Source of the DNA: JAJTHC01 sp044348005
Lineage (GTDB): Bacteria > Cyanobacteriota > Vampirovibrionia > Vampirovibrionales > JAJTHC01
Reading direction: 5' to 3'
Assembly (NCBI GenBank): GCA_044348005.1
Contig: JBIKTR010000018.1
Span: forward strand, 1-35,827
Length of the DNA: 35,827 nt
Position 1 is the first letter of the stretch. Each line of letters begins with the position of its first letter. The position numbers were made by a program, and so were the translations under genes. Below, one piece after another: positions 8,781-17,322 of this stretch. Below the pieces are notes generated by a model. The model did not search any database and had not been told where the DNA came from. It worked only from the letters and a program-made list of their open reading frames with translations.

Positions 8781-10601
8781 TTAAACAGGGGTTTCTTCCT
8801 TTTGAGGAAGGACAAATTGCATGTGTAGATCACCCAGCTGTTGGGAATCGGGCAGGCTAGGCGATGAAGTCAAGAGGCATTGCGCCGCGTTGTTTTTCGG
8901 GAACGCAATAACTTCACGAATGCTGTGAGCATTGGTGAGCATCTGCACAATACGGTCCATCCCAAAGGCCAAGCCCCCATGCGGTGGAGCGCCAAAATCA
9001 AGGGCATCCAGCAAAAAGCCAAATTGATTGTGCGCTTCTTCAGGGGTAAAGCCAATTAGACTCAACAATTTGGCTTGTAGCTCGCTTTGGTGAATCCGAA
9101 TGGAGCCTCCCCCAATTTCGGCGCCGTTGTAAGCTAAATCATAGCCCAGGCTCCGCACACGCGCGGGATCGGTGTCAAGCAAGTGCATATCATCAGGGTG
9201 GGGCGAGGTGAAGGGATGATGACACGGCGACAACGCCCCCGATTCTTCATCGACTTCAAACATGGGAAAATCCACGACCCACGTAATTTGAGGATTATTT
9301 TCATCAATCAACTGATGACGCTTAGCAAAATGAAGACGAAAACGCCCAAGTGCTTCACACGCCTTGTTAAAGTGATTGTCTGCCATAAAGAAAATGGCAT
9401 CCCCCGTTTGGGCCTGCGTTTTTTCAAGAACCGCTTGGGTTTCGGCTTCACTAAAAAACTTTAAAATCGGGGATTTAAGGCCTTCTTCTTCACTTAATAA
9501 AATATACGCCAAGCCTTTGGCCCCATATTGACGCGCCTGTTTTTGCAGGTCATCGAGTTCTTTACGGCTATAGCTTGCGGCCTCAGGGACTCTTAAGGCA
9601 AGGACAATCCCTTTTTGTGCGGCTTCTTTAAAGACGGCAAAATCAGTGTCTTTAAACACATCCGTCAAGTTCGTAAAGGTCAAGCCAAAACGCAAATCGG
9701 GCTTGTCGCTACCGTACGTTTCCATGGCTTGTTGCCACGTTAAACGAGGGAAAGGCGTCGGCAAATGAACATTGGCCTGCTTAAACATGTGACGAATCAA
9801 CCCTTCCATGGTGGCCATGACGTCTTCTTGGGTGACGAAACTCATTTCTAAGTCAATTTGCGTGAACTCTGGTTGACGATCCGCACGCAAATCTTCGTCT
9901 CGAAAGCAACGCGCTAGCTGGTAATAGCGTTCCATGCCAGACATCATTAAAATCTGCTTAAACAATTGCGGAGACTGAGGCAACGCATACACATGGGCAG
10001 GATTCACACGGCTAGGAACCAAGTAATCTCTGGCGCCTTCAGGCGTGGACTTAATCAAAACAGGCGTTTCAATTTCTAAAAAGCCTTCGCCATTGAGGTA
10101 TTCACGCATGGCTTGTGCCAAACGATGGCGCAATTCAAGGTTTGCATACATTTGGGGGCGTCGCAAATCTAAGTAACGATGCTTGAGGCGAAGGGCTTCA
10201 TCGACGTGTTCGGCTTCGTCTAAGGGAAAGGGGAGGGTTTTGGCACGACTCAGCACCGTGACACTTTCAGGATATATTTCAATGATGCCGGTGGGTAATT
10301 TTTCATTGATCGTTTCTTCTGGACGCAAGCTCACCACGCCTGTGACACTAATAACGGATTCGCTTTTTAACGTGCCCAAAACGGCGTGAACGTCTGGATT
10401 GTGTTGAGGATCCGCCACCAGTTGAAACAACCCCGTGCGATCTCGCAATTCAATAAAGGTAATACCGCCTAAATCACGATTCACCGCCACCCAACCGTTT
10501 AGGGTAATGCGTTGGCCAACATCACTAGGGCGGACGTTACCTGCCCAATGGCTTCGTTTTTGAGAAGAGTTAAATAAGGCATGCGAAGGGGTGGCGTTCA
10601 T
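8781..10601 (-). CDS. aspS: Aspartyl-tRNA synthetase
   Basis: A class IIb synthetase of 606 aa. The N-terminal OB-fold anticodon-binding domain is about 30-115 (ITLNGWVAVNRDLGG, then ELRDRTGLFQLV). Catalytic motif 2 is at 233-250 (FRDEDLRADRQPEFTQID), followed by the bacterial GAD insertion and motif 3 near the C-terminus (GGLAFGMDRIVQML). The residue after RD in the OB fold is Leu (RDLGG). Non-discriminating bacterial AspRS usually have His there, so this looks like a discriminating enzyme charging only tRNA-Asp; that is an inference from one position. The start ATG at 10601 has AAGGTAG about 7 nt upstream. It is the first gene of an apparent aspS-proS operon, divergent from bolA. Confidence 0.97.
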   Translation of the reverse strand: MNATPSHALFNSSQKRSHWAGNVRPSDVGQRITLNGWVAVNRDLGGITFIELRDRTGLFQLVADPQHNPDVHAVLGTLKSESVISVTGVVSLRPEETINEKLPTGIIEIYPESVTVLSRAKTLPFPLDEAEHVDEALRLKHRYLDLRRPQMYANLELRHRLAQAMREYLNGEGFLEIETPVLIKSTPEGARDYLVPSRVNPAHVYALPQSPQLFKQILMMSGMERYYQLARCFRDEDLRADRQPEFTQIDLEMSFVTQEDVMATMEGLIRHMFKQANVHLPTPFPRLTWQQAMETYGSDKPDLRFGLTFTNLTDVFKDTDFAVFKEAAQKGIVLALRVPEAASYSRKELDDLQKQARQYGAKGLAYILLSEEEGLKSPILKFFSEAETQAVLEKTQAQTGDAIFFMADNHFNKACEALGRFRLHFAKRHQLIDENNPQITWVVDFPMFEVDEESGALSPCHHPFTSPHPDDMHLLDTDPARVRSLGYDLAYNGAEIGGGSIRIHQSELQAKLLSLIGFTPEEAHNQFGFLLDALDFGAPPHGGLAFGMDRIVQMLTNAHSIREVIAFPKNNAAQCLLTSSPSLPDSQQLGDLHMQFVLPQKEETPV

Positions 10602-10679
10602 AGATCTACCTTTTCCACAACTGTAAATATCGTTTCTTTATTGTAACGCAAACCAACTAAGGGGTCTATAAAAAGTCTC

Positions 10680-10698
10680 AAATTAAAACGTTTAATTT
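10680..10698. promoter_or_regulatory. Palindrome in the aspS-bolA divergent promoter region
   Basis: A perfect inverted repeat with 8-bp arms AAATTAAA and TTTAATTT separated by ACG. It sits between the divergent aspS and bolA starts, just upstream of the bolA promoter, and could be an operator. The arms are AT-only, so chance occurrence is possible. Confidence 0.35.
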
Positions 10699-10711
10699 GA
10701 TCAAAGCGCTG

Positions 10712-10740
10712 TTTTAATATAAAAGTTTCAATGCTATAAT
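10712..10740 (+). promoter_or_regulatory. Extended -10 promoter for the bolA-like gene
   Basis: TATAAT at 10735-10740 is preceded by TG one base upstream (TGCTATAAT), a consensus extended -10 element. The -35 is weak (TTTTAA at 10712-10717, 17-nt spacer), as expected for extended -10 promoters. The bolA ATG is 41 nt downstream, after SD AAGGAG. Confidence 0.6.
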
Positions 10741-10780
10741 GTAAAAAAACACATATCCCCCTCACCTAAGGAGCCTTGCC

Positions 10781-11053
10781 ATGACGGCCAAAACCGTTGA
10801 ACGCGTCACACAAAAATTACACGAAGCCTTTGCCCCCCACGCCTTTGAACTGATTGACAACAGCTGGCAACACGCAGGGCATGCCGGCAACACCATGGGC
10901 GGGAGCCACTTGGCCATTCGCATCACCAGCGACGCCTTTCGCGCAGTGCCCACCTTAAAACGACACCGCATGGTGCATGAAGTGCTTAAAGAAGAAATGC
11001 AAGGCCCTGTTCACGCTCTTGAACTCACACTCCAAAGCCCTGATGAATCCTAA
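10781..11053 (+). CDS. BolA-family protein
   Basis: A 90-aa protein of the BolA/IbaG family, small class II KH-like proteins that partner with monothiol glutaredoxins in iron-sulfur handling or act as regulators. Visible family signatures are the HAGHAG segment (31-36), GSHLAIRITSDAFR (41-54), RHRMVHEVLKEEM (61-73) and VHALEL (77-82); the histidines at 31, 34, 62 and 78 are in expected places. The start is well supported by AAGGAG 7-8 nt upstream. It is monocistronic. Its TAA stop overlaps the TAG stop of the convergent downstream gene (shared bases CTAA, 11050-11053). No glutaredoxin gene lies in the window. BolA-like proteins occur in Cyanobacteria and Proteobacteria but not typically in Firmicutes. 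Confidence 0.88.
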   Translation: MTAKTVERVTQKLHEAFAPHAFELIDNSWQHAGHAGNTMGGSHLAIRITSDAFRAVPTLKRHRMVHEVLKEEMQGPVHALELTLQSPDES

Positions 11054-12309
11054 CTAGGGAACACGCTCACATTGCCCCCACTGACCATGCAAATCACTAG
11101 ACGCACTGCCGTGGGCTTCCAGGCATCAATGTGCGTGGCCATAAACAACGGCGCCCCCGAAGGGCCTTCCACCCGATCGCCCAAGTGACGAAACGTTTCC
11201 TTCATGCCCCACGCCATTTGTTCGTCATTCATTTTGGCGGGAATGACGTTTAAGGCATTAAAAATCGCCTGATTCCCTTCCGCAGGGGACTTGACTCGAA
11301 CCGCATCGCCGTATTTGGTGGACATATTTTGAAGTCGCAAACCCACAAACTTCAGATCAATCGACTTAAAGCGAGCGTCCCACGCGGCGGCCATGGCCAG
11401 TGCGGTTGCCGTTCCCGCCAGCAAGCCCCCCCCGCCAATGGGGCAAATCAGCACCACTTCTTTAATCGCCACGTTTTTGGCTAAAATCGGGGTAAGTTGA
11501 CGAAACAATTCTAAGCCAATGGTGCCTTGCCCCGCCACGACCCATGGGTTGCTATAGGGATCCAAATAATAGCCTTCACCGCCCAAGCTTTGTTCAATGG
11601 CCCAGGCGCGGGCTTCGTCGAAGGTGTCGCCGATGTACAGCACGCTGGCGTCCACACCTCGGTGACGCACGGCCAAAATTTTACTATTGATGTTTTTGAG
11701 CTTGAGTTCGGACGTATTATTCGGCACCACAATTTGCACCGATTTAGGGCGCAACAGCTCCGCCGCCTTTAAAATGCCCATGGCATGATTGCCCGTAGAA
11801 ACGGCAATAAATTGCGTTTGCCCGTAAGACTGCATGGCCCGACGCATCCCGCAAAAGGCGCCACGCATTTTATAGGCCTTAATAATGGTTTGATCTTCGC
11901 GCTTGAAGTAGAGATTTTCAAGCAGTGGACTTGCTTCTAGGGCGGTTACCGCGCTTGAAAGCACCGCCGTGCCAATTTCTTTGGGACGCAAACTTAAGCT
12001 TTTGCGGAAGGGATGCATCAGGCGCTCAGCTTCTAAAATGCTGGTGTACAAATGAAGCAACGGAATGTACGTTTCCACAGGCAGGCCTTCAGGCACGCTG
12101 GGTAAAATAATGCGACCGTTAGGGTCCACTTGCGGAGGCATAAGGCCATTAAGCGCTTCAGTGGGAAAAAGCTGTTGAGACATACCCAAGGCTTCGCTGT
12201 GGCGGGGGCGAAGGGATTCGGGGTGGGCAGGGGAATGGCCGTGCATCGGGGGGAGCATCCTTGTGAAGGGAGGGGGTGTTGTCTTTATAAGCATAAACGC
12301 ATTTCGCAT
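11050..12309 (-). CDS. PLP-dependent threonine/serine dehydratase-like enzyme
   Basis: A member of the tryptophan synthase beta/threonine dehydratase fold family. The Schiff-base lysine motif is KAYKMRGA (K about 147), the substrate-binding loop is STGNHA (about 171-176), and a phosphate-binding GGGGLLAG loop follows. This points to a threonine/serine ammonia-lyase or related enzyme releasing a 2-oxo acid and ammonia. No C-terminal ACT regulatory domain is visible, so it is more like a catabolic or unregulated form than a long biosynthetic IlvA. The roughly 100 residues before the catalytic core are poorly recognisable and Pro/His-rich at the start, and the true start is uncertain. ATG at 12309 is used here; a TTG at 12318 extends the frame, while ATG at 12246 is the one with an AAGGA upstream. 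It starts just downstream of the acetyltransferase gene (likely cotranscribed). The exact substrate is unknown. Confidence 0.8.
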   Translation of the reverse strand: MRNAFMLIKTTPPPFTRMLPPMHGHSPAHPESLRPRHSEALGMSQQLFPTEALNGLMPPQVDPNGRIILPSVPEGLPVETYIPLLHLYTSILEAERLMHPFRKSLSLRPKEIGTAVLSSAVTALEASPLLENLYFKREDQTIIKAYKMRGAFCGMRRAMQSYGQTQFIAVSTGNHAMGILKAAELLRPKSVQIVVPNNTSELKLKNINSKILAVRHRGVDASVLYIGDTFDEARAWAIEQSLGGEGYYLDPYSNPWVVAGQGTIGLELFRQLTPILAKNVAIKEVVLICPIGGGGLLAGTATALAMAAAWDARFKSIDLKFVGLRLQNMSTKYGDAVRVKSPAEGNQAIFNALNVIPAKMNDEQMAWGMKETFRHLGDRVEGPSGAPLFMATHIDAWKPTAVRLVICMVSGGNVSVFPS

Positions 12310-12327
12310 TAAAAACAATGCGTGCGA

Positions 12328-12828
12328 TTAGATTTTTAATTCAAAATAAAGCATGATGTTTTCTTCATAGGCTTCTGGATGATAAGGTTGAATCGGGTAA
12401 AAGCCACTTTTTTGATAAAACTCGTTCAGTCCCAAACGCTCATCCGTGTCGAGCCAAATCGCATCATAGGCGTCTTCGGCTTGAATGGCTTGAATCACTG
12501 CTTCCATTAAATAGCGCCCGTAGCCTTTGCCTTGCGTTGAAGGCAAGACATAAAGCCGTTTAATTTCCGCCTTGCCCTTTTGAAAGGGATGATACGCCAC
12601 GCATCCAACAGGCGTGCCATCTTCAAAAAGCACCAGCACATCGGCATGGGGCTTGTGGACGTACTTTTCGATTTCTTCGACGAAAGACCCTGTATAAAAA
12701 TTGGGTGTAATACCAAAGTCCGTTTCTAAAAGGTCTTTGAAGGAGATAAACAAAGTATCGACAACAGGGACGAAGTCAGGGTGTGATTTGAGTGATGTTA
12801 ATTCTATTTTAGGGTTTTGAAGAAACAC
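12328..12828 (-). CDS. GNAT-family N-acetyltransferase
   Basis: A 166-aa single-domain acetyltransferase that transfers an acetyl group from acetyl-CoA to an amine. Motif A is evident: IKRLYVLPSTQGKGYGRYLM, with the acetyl-CoA pyrophosphate loop QGKGYG at 99-104. The end of the fold shows YQKSGFYPI, typical of GNAT motif B. The start is GTG at 12828; there is no clear SD and no other early Met in frame, so the first residues are uncertain. It precedes the dehydratase-like gene by about 20 nt on the same strand. The substrate cannot be told from sequence. Confidence 0.87.
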   Translation of the reverse strand: MFLQNPKIELTSLKSHPDFVPVVDTLFISFKDLLETDFGITPNFYTGSFVEEIEKYVHKPHADVLVLFEDGTPVGCVAYHPFQKGKAEIKRLYVLPSTQGKGYGRYLMEAVIQAIQAEDAYDAIWLDTDERLGLNEFYQKSGFYPIQPYHPEAYEENIMLYFELKI

Positions 12829-12892
12829 TGTATTTCATCTAAGCTTTTTAAGGGAAGAAAGTTTTATTATAAGCCAAATACGAAGCAACAAG

Positions 12893-12922
12893 CAAAAAAT
12901 GTGGCTTCGGGTGAAACCACAT
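12893..12922 (-). terminator. Intrinsic terminator after the 558-aa protein gene
   Basis: Read on the minus strand, ATGTGGTTTC and GAAGCCACAT form a 10-bp stem with one mismatch around a 4-nt loop (12899-12922), followed directly by six T residues (complement of 12894-12899). It lies about 40 nt past the stop at 12960. Confidence 0.75.
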
Positions 12923-12959
12923 TTGATGCGTTGGATGTTACAACCCCTAAAACCGAGCC

Positions 12960-14636
12960 TTAACCGATAGCAGGTGAACTGGAACCAAGTGTCGCGGTAG
13001 GCGCTGGAGTTTTAGCGACTGGCTGCCCAGGAATCGTGAGGCCAGGTGCGGTTGGAGCGGGACTTGCCCAAGTGTTAGCGACTGCTGGGGCGGACGCAAC
13101 CGAGGTGGCTTGTGGGGCTGGTTGACCTTGAGCCGTGGCGACTGGAGCGTTTGCTACAGGGCCTTGAGCGGTTGGAGTACCGTTTGGTGCACCGTTTTGA
13201 GCGTTGCCAGCGACTGCTTGACCGTTAGCACCCTCGCCACCTGCTGGAGCCATGGGGTTGGTGGAGGCTTGGAGGACTCCAGCGTCGTTAGGTTGGCCAC
13301 CATTCTCTTTTGCTTCTATTTCAGCTTTAAATCGTTCGTAAGCTTGAGTCAATGGAGGATTTTGACCCGCATCTTGAACGGCGAGAGGACCCAAGGCTGC
13401 TATATTAAAACCTGTTGGTGCCTGTGCAGTCAAGCCCTGCGCTAAAGCCGTGGCTTGATTACCATTACCTTGTTGCTCTTCAAAAGCTGTAACAAATTGC
13501 TGTTTAATCGCTAATTGAGGATCTTCTTGACCATTAGCAGTAGGAGCTGTCGTTTGGTCGGGTGAAGTTGTCGGCCAAGTGCTGGCTGTAGTCGAAGAAC
13601 CGCCTGGTAAGTTCGAAGATGGCGTGGTAGGTGGCGTGGAAGTTGCTGGGGGGTTCCAAGAAGTGTCTACTGGTGCAGAAGCAGTCGAAGTAGGAGCACC
13701 TGAAACGCTTGGTAGTCCAGCCGTGAGATTTGCTTGGCTCGCTTGGCTAGGATCAATTTGTGCCAACAAACCATTTAATCCGTTGACACCTTGTTGAGCG
13801 CCATTCAGAGCAGGAAGCGCTTGTAGATTTAAACCTTGATACAAATTTTGCATAGCCTGATTGTTAGCACCTGTAGCCAACATCTGGTCTATAGCAGCTT
13901 GGGTAGCCGCATCCACCTGTGGGGCAGTATAATCTTGTGCTTGGCTAGCTTCATTTTGACCATTGCCACCTTCAGTCAATCCACCACCAATTTGAACGAC
14001 TCCTGCAGCCATTTGAGCCAAAGCAGCAGCTAAACCAATGCCAGTCCAACCCGCCGCTGCAGCGGTTGTGATACCAGAAGTCACTAATCCAACTCCCGCT
14101 ATGGTTTGACCCATACCACCACCAATGGCGGCACCTGCTTTTTCTAGTGTGTGACCTGTTACCTCACCCCAATTGTTGGCTGTAGAGATATTTGTATCTG
14201 CTTTTTTTGTACCAGCCAATAAATTATCATTTGTATAAGCTAATGCTGTCATCTTTGAAGCCTCAGTGGCTTTTGCAAAGTTAAAAGTACTACCTGCTGC
14301 ATTACTGAAAGGATTACTGGCAGGCGTAAAAGTTGAGGTTGTACTAGTACTGCCAAGGCTACTTTGAAAGCCGGCTATACTACTTTTTAAGTTCGTATTA
14401 TAAGCCTTAATTGTTGTATCGTTGGCTTTATTATTATTTGCAACAATGCGAACCGCGTTATCAACTTGACCCGAGGCTGTTTTGAGTGCTTGTTGACCAG
14501 ATTTTCCAGCTCCTATAGACGCTTGAGCACCAGATCTTCCGGACCCTCCTGCACCAGCCTTATTAACTTGTGGTCCTGTAACGGAAGCACCTGAAAATAC
14601 ATTCCTGACTGGGATGGTGGTTTGCATGTGAATCAT
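12960..14636 (-). CDS. Unrecognised low-complexity protein rich in Ala, Gly, Gln, Pro and Thr
   Basis: A 558-aa protein of no family I recognise. The frame extends to a TTG at 14696, but ATG at 14636 (MIHMQTTIPVRNV) is a more ordinary start, with AGAAAG upstream; ATG at 14627 is also possible. The N-terminal 150 residues are Ser/Thr/Asn-rich. One Gly/Ala-rich hydrophobic stretch, about 185-225 (IAGVGLVTSGITTAAAA and following), could be a membrane hairpin. The remainder is disordered and repetitive in composition (many TPTAQG, PVANAP and AQGQPAPQ type segments). No signal peptide is seen. It has its own terminator and is divergent from the Sel1-repeat gene. Function is unknown; the composition suggests a surface or extracellular, possibly secreted, protein, which is a guess. 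Confidence 0.75.
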   Translation of the reverse strand: MIHMQTTIPVRNVFSGASVTGPQVNKAGAGGSGRSGAQASIGAGKSGQQALKTASGQVDNAVRIVANNNKANDTTIKAYNTNLKSSIAGFQSSLGSTSTTSTFTPASNPFSNAAGSTFNFAKATEASKMTALAYTNDNLLAGTKKADTNISTANNWGEVTGHTLEKAGAAIGGGMGQTIAGVGLVTSGITTAAAAGWTGIGLAAALAQMAAGVVQIGGGLTEGGNGQNEASQAQDYTAPQVDAATQAAIDQMLATGANNQAMQNLYQGLNLQALPALNGAQQGVNGLNGLLAQIDPSQASQANLTAGLPSVSGAPTSTASAPVDTSWNPPATSTPPTTPSSNLPGGSSTTASTWPTTSPDQTTAPTANGQEDPQLAIKQQFVTAFEEQQGNGNQATALAQGLTAQAPTGFNIAALGPLAVQDAGQNPPLTQAYERFKAEIEAKENGGQPNDAGVLQASTNPMAPAGGEGANGQAVAGNAQNGAPNGTPTAQGPVANAPVATAQGQPAPQATSVASAPAVANTWASPAPTAPGLTIPGQPVAKTPAPTATLGSSSPAIG

Positions 14637-14789
14637 AATTTTTTTCTTTCTGTGTATCTTAAAGGGGGGAACAATGGGGGAGTCATCTGTGAACAAGGGT
14701 TGAATGACTTCTATGCTTTAATAAACAAACCTACTCACTCAAAATTGACGTTTGTTTTAATTTTGTTACAATCGTAATGAAATACAGGC

Positions 14790-14818
14790 TTTTTTCTTTA
14801 CAGGTTTCGTAGTATAAT
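14790..14818 (+). promoter_or_regulatory. Promoter candidate for the Sel1-cysS-mrnC cluster
   Basis: A perfect TATAAT at 14813-14818 lies 45 nt before the ATG at 14863. The -35 position, 17 nt upstream (14790-14795), is only TTTTTT, so this may need an activator or be weak. Confidence 0.45.
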
Positions 14819-14862
14819 TAGCCACATGCTAGCGTCACACTCAGTAAAAAGGCGGTTCCCAC

Positions 14863-15786
14863 ATGAACGAATGCTATTACATGGGCATGAGCCTCATGAC
14901 GCTCTTTATGAGCCTTTTCCCCACCACTGAAGTGAATCCTTCGCAAGCATCCCTGCCCGCCAAGGCGCCGGCGTATTTGGCCTACCGTTGCCAAACTGAA
15001 GGCACCGAAAATCAATACCAACGCAGTCTAGAACTGCTGTTTACCCCTAAGCAAACCCCTCAATACGGCGAAGGCTTTGCCTGTTTAGACGCTTCCGCCA
15101 AAGGCGGGCAAGGCAAGGCGCAGTTCTTCTTGGGCATGGCCTTTAATGAAGGCATTAAGGTCAAAAACGCCCAAGCTCAAGACTACATTCCGCAAGACAA
15201 GGTGCAAGCCCGTTACTGGCTAGAACAATCGGCCAAGCAAGGCGAAGCAGACGCCCAGCTCTACTTGGCACGCCTGTATCAAGGCGGGCAAGGCGGTAAT
15301 CCCGATTCTACTCTAGCGTGCTATTGGTTTGAAAAATCCGCCAAGCAAGGCAACACCGAAGCCCAAAAGGAACTGGCTAGCCTCTACTTTCGAGTTAAAA
15401 ACCACCCACTGGCCTACCAGTGGTTTCGCATTGCTGAAAAGCAAAGCGAAAAACAATCGCTTGCCTCTAAAGCCCCTTCCGCTCACAAGCCAGACAAAAC
15501 CCTCCAACTTCGCCTGCAAGAACTTCAAGCGCTGTTAAGCCTTGAAGAACGTGCCAAAATTGACGCCGTGGTGGTGTCGTGGCATCCTCAAGTGCAACAG
15601 CAGTTTAATGACGTGCTACCTAGCCCTAAACCCGTGAGCTTCCCTGCTACAGAAGCCATGGTTTCTGCCCCTGTTATTTCACCTGCCAAGCCTTCTTCGC
15701 CCTTTTTAAATTGGCGCATGGCTCCTTTTAGCCCTTCAAGCGAAAAAAATCCTCGCCTGCCGTCGTCTCAGTTGCCAGCGTCCTAA
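14863..15786 (+). CDS. Sel1-like repeat (TPR-type) protein
   Basis: A 307-aa protein with Sel1-like repeats, short helix-turn-helix solenoids that act as protein-interaction scaffolds, often in the envelope or in signalling. Visible repeats: about 84-126 (GKAQFFLGMAFNEG ... ARYWLEQSAKQG), about 127-162 (EADAQLYLARLYQGG ... CYWFEKSAKQG) and a degenerate one at about 163-195 (NTEAQKELASLYF ... YQWFRIAEKQ). Residues 1-20 are Met-rich and hydrophobic and could be a poor signal peptide. The C-terminal 70 residues are Pro/Ser-rich and disordered. The start ATG is preceded by AAGGCGG about 8 nt upstream. It is tightly linked to cysS, whose longest frame begins at the very next base after this stop, so the two probably share a transcript. 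Its partner is unknown. Confidence 0.85.
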   Translation: MNECYYMGMSLMTLFMSLFPTTEVNPSQASLPAKAPAYLAYRCQTEGTENQYQRSLELLFTPKQTPQYGEGFACLDASAKGGQGKAQFFLGMAFNEGIKVKNAQAQDYIPQDKVQARYWLEQSAKQGEADAQLYLARLYQGGQGGNPDSTLACYWFEKSAKQGNTEAQKELASLYFRVKNHPLAYQWFRIAEKQSEKQSLASKAPSAHKPDKTLQLRLQELQALLSLEERAKIDAVVVSWHPQVQQQFNDVLPSPKPVSFPATEAMVSAPVISPAKPSSPFLNWRMAPFSPSSEKNPRLPSSQLPAS

Positions 15787-15816
15787 GTGGCGCGATATAA
15801 GGATCTCATTACTTTG

Positions 15817-17322
15817 ATGCTCGCTTCAGCTACCCCTGCTCAATTTCCCTTACATTTCTACAATTCACAAACGCGTCAGGTGGAACGCTTTGAACCGCTT
15901 GAAGCGGGCAAAGTGAAGCTCTATGTGTGTGGGCCAACCGTCTACAATGACGCGCACCTCGGCCATGCCCGATGCTACATCACGTGGGACGTCTTGTTCC
16001 GCACGCTACAATGCTTTGGCTATGACGTCACCTACGCGCGCAATTTAACCGATGTAGACGACAAAATCATTCATCGCGCGATTGAAACAAGCACCACACC
16101 TGAAGCAGTCGCCCACACCTACACCCAGCGTTTTCATGAAGATTTGGCACGACTCAACACGCTTTCGCCGACGATTGAGCCGAAAGCCACCGAACACATC
16201 GCGGCTATGCACCGCATGATTGCCACGTTGATTGAAAAAAATCACGCCTATGTCAGCGAAGACGGCGTTTACTTTCACACGCCTTCTATGCCCAGTTACG
16301 GTAAACTGGCGCGTAAACCGATTGAAGCCTTACAAGCGGGCGCTCGGGTGGATGTCAACACACAAAAACGGCACCCTGCGGATTTTGCCTTGTGGAAGGG
16401 CCTTGAAGCAGGCGATCAAGCCTATGGCTGGGCGTCTCCTTGGGGGTTTGGTCGGCCGGGGTGGCATATTGAATGTTCCGCCATGATTTTTGAAAATCTG
16501 GGGCAACAGATTGACATTCACGCGGGCGGGGCAGACTTAATGTTTCCTCACCATGAAAATGAAATTGCGCAAAGTGAATGTTGCTCGGGGCATCCGTTTG
16601 TCAACACCTGGATGCACAATGGTTTTGTAAACGTGGACGGTGAAAAGATGAGTAAGAGTCTCGGTAATTTTTCCACCGTGCGAGAGTTGCTTGAACATTA
16701 TGACGCCAACACCTTACGTTACTTTATGTTGGGGCATCACTACCGCATGCCGGTGGATTTCACGCCAGACGCTCTGAATGCTTCTAAAACAAGGTGGCAC
16801 AAGCTGTTGCAACAGTTTGCCAAGGGCATGCAAGTGGCTCAAGTCACGGAAGCGTGGCTTGAAGGCGTGGTGAATCAGCCAGTGAACGAAGCGACTTTAA
16901 GGGCCGTGCATCCTGAGTTTGTGGCGGTGCTGGCTCAAGATATGAACACGCCACGAGCCTTAGCCGAATGGGGTAAAGACTTTAAGGCCTTAAAACAAAC
17001 GTCTGACGCCGAAACCGCCAAAGCCCTGCTAAACACCTTGGTGCAAGAAGCGTGGGTACTGGGCTTTGATTTATTGCCTGCGTTAGCGTATTTAGAAGAC
17101 GCCCATTCCCCTGCCGAAGGGGCGTTTCATGTGGTGGATGGGGTGGCTCCTGCGGAAAAAGCCCACGTCTTAGCGCAGTTAGAAGCCCGTCGTCAAGCCA
17201 AGCTCGCCAAAGACTATGCCACCAGCGACGTCATTCGCCAGTCTCTAGAAGCCCAAGGGCTTCACTTGGTGGATCGCGCAGGCGGGTGGACGACGGTCAC
17301 TTCCACGATGGAAACCCCCTAA
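15817..17322 (+). CDS. cysS: Cysteinyl-tRNA synthetase
   Basis: A class Ia synthetase that activates cysteine for tRNA-Cys, 501 aa from the ATG at 15817. The HIGH-type motif is HLGH (47-50), the KMSKS loop is exact (277-281), and the zinc site ligands C38, C220, H245 and E249 keep family spacing. The C-terminal DALR-like region ends near QARRQAKLAKDYATSDVIRQ. The frame runs back to a GTG at 15787 abutting the upstream stop, but AAGGA at 15799-15803 favours an internal start (ATG 15817, spacer 13, or TTG 15814), and homologues begin close to the FPLHFYNS segment. The last base of its TAA stop is the first base of the mrnC ATG. The cysS-mrnC order is a known arrangement in bacteria with Mini-III. 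Confidence 0.97.
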   Translation: MLASATPAQFPLHFYNSQTRQVERFEPLEAGKVKLYVCGPTVYNDAHLGHARCYITWDVLFRTLQCFGYDVTYARNLTDVDDKIIHRAIETSTTPEAVAHTYTQRFHEDLARLNTLSPTIEPKATEHIAAMHRMIATLIEKNHAYVSEDGVYFHTPSMPSYGKLARKPIEALQAGARVDVNTQKRHPADFALWKGLEAGDQAYGWASPWGFGRPGWHIECSAMIFENLGQQIDIHAGGADLMFPHHENEIAQSECCSGHPFVNTWMHNGFVNVDGEKMSKSLGNFSTVRELLEHYDANTLRYFMLGHHYRMPVDFTPDALNASKTRWHKLLQQFAKGMQVAQVTEAWLEGVVNQPVNEATLRAVHPEFVAVLAQDMNTPRALAEWGKDFKALKQTSDAETAKALLNTLVQEAWVLGFDLLPALAYLEDAHSPAEGAFHVVDGVAPAEKAHVLAQLEARRQAKLAKDYATSDVIRQSLEAQGLHLVDRAGGWTTVTSTMETP

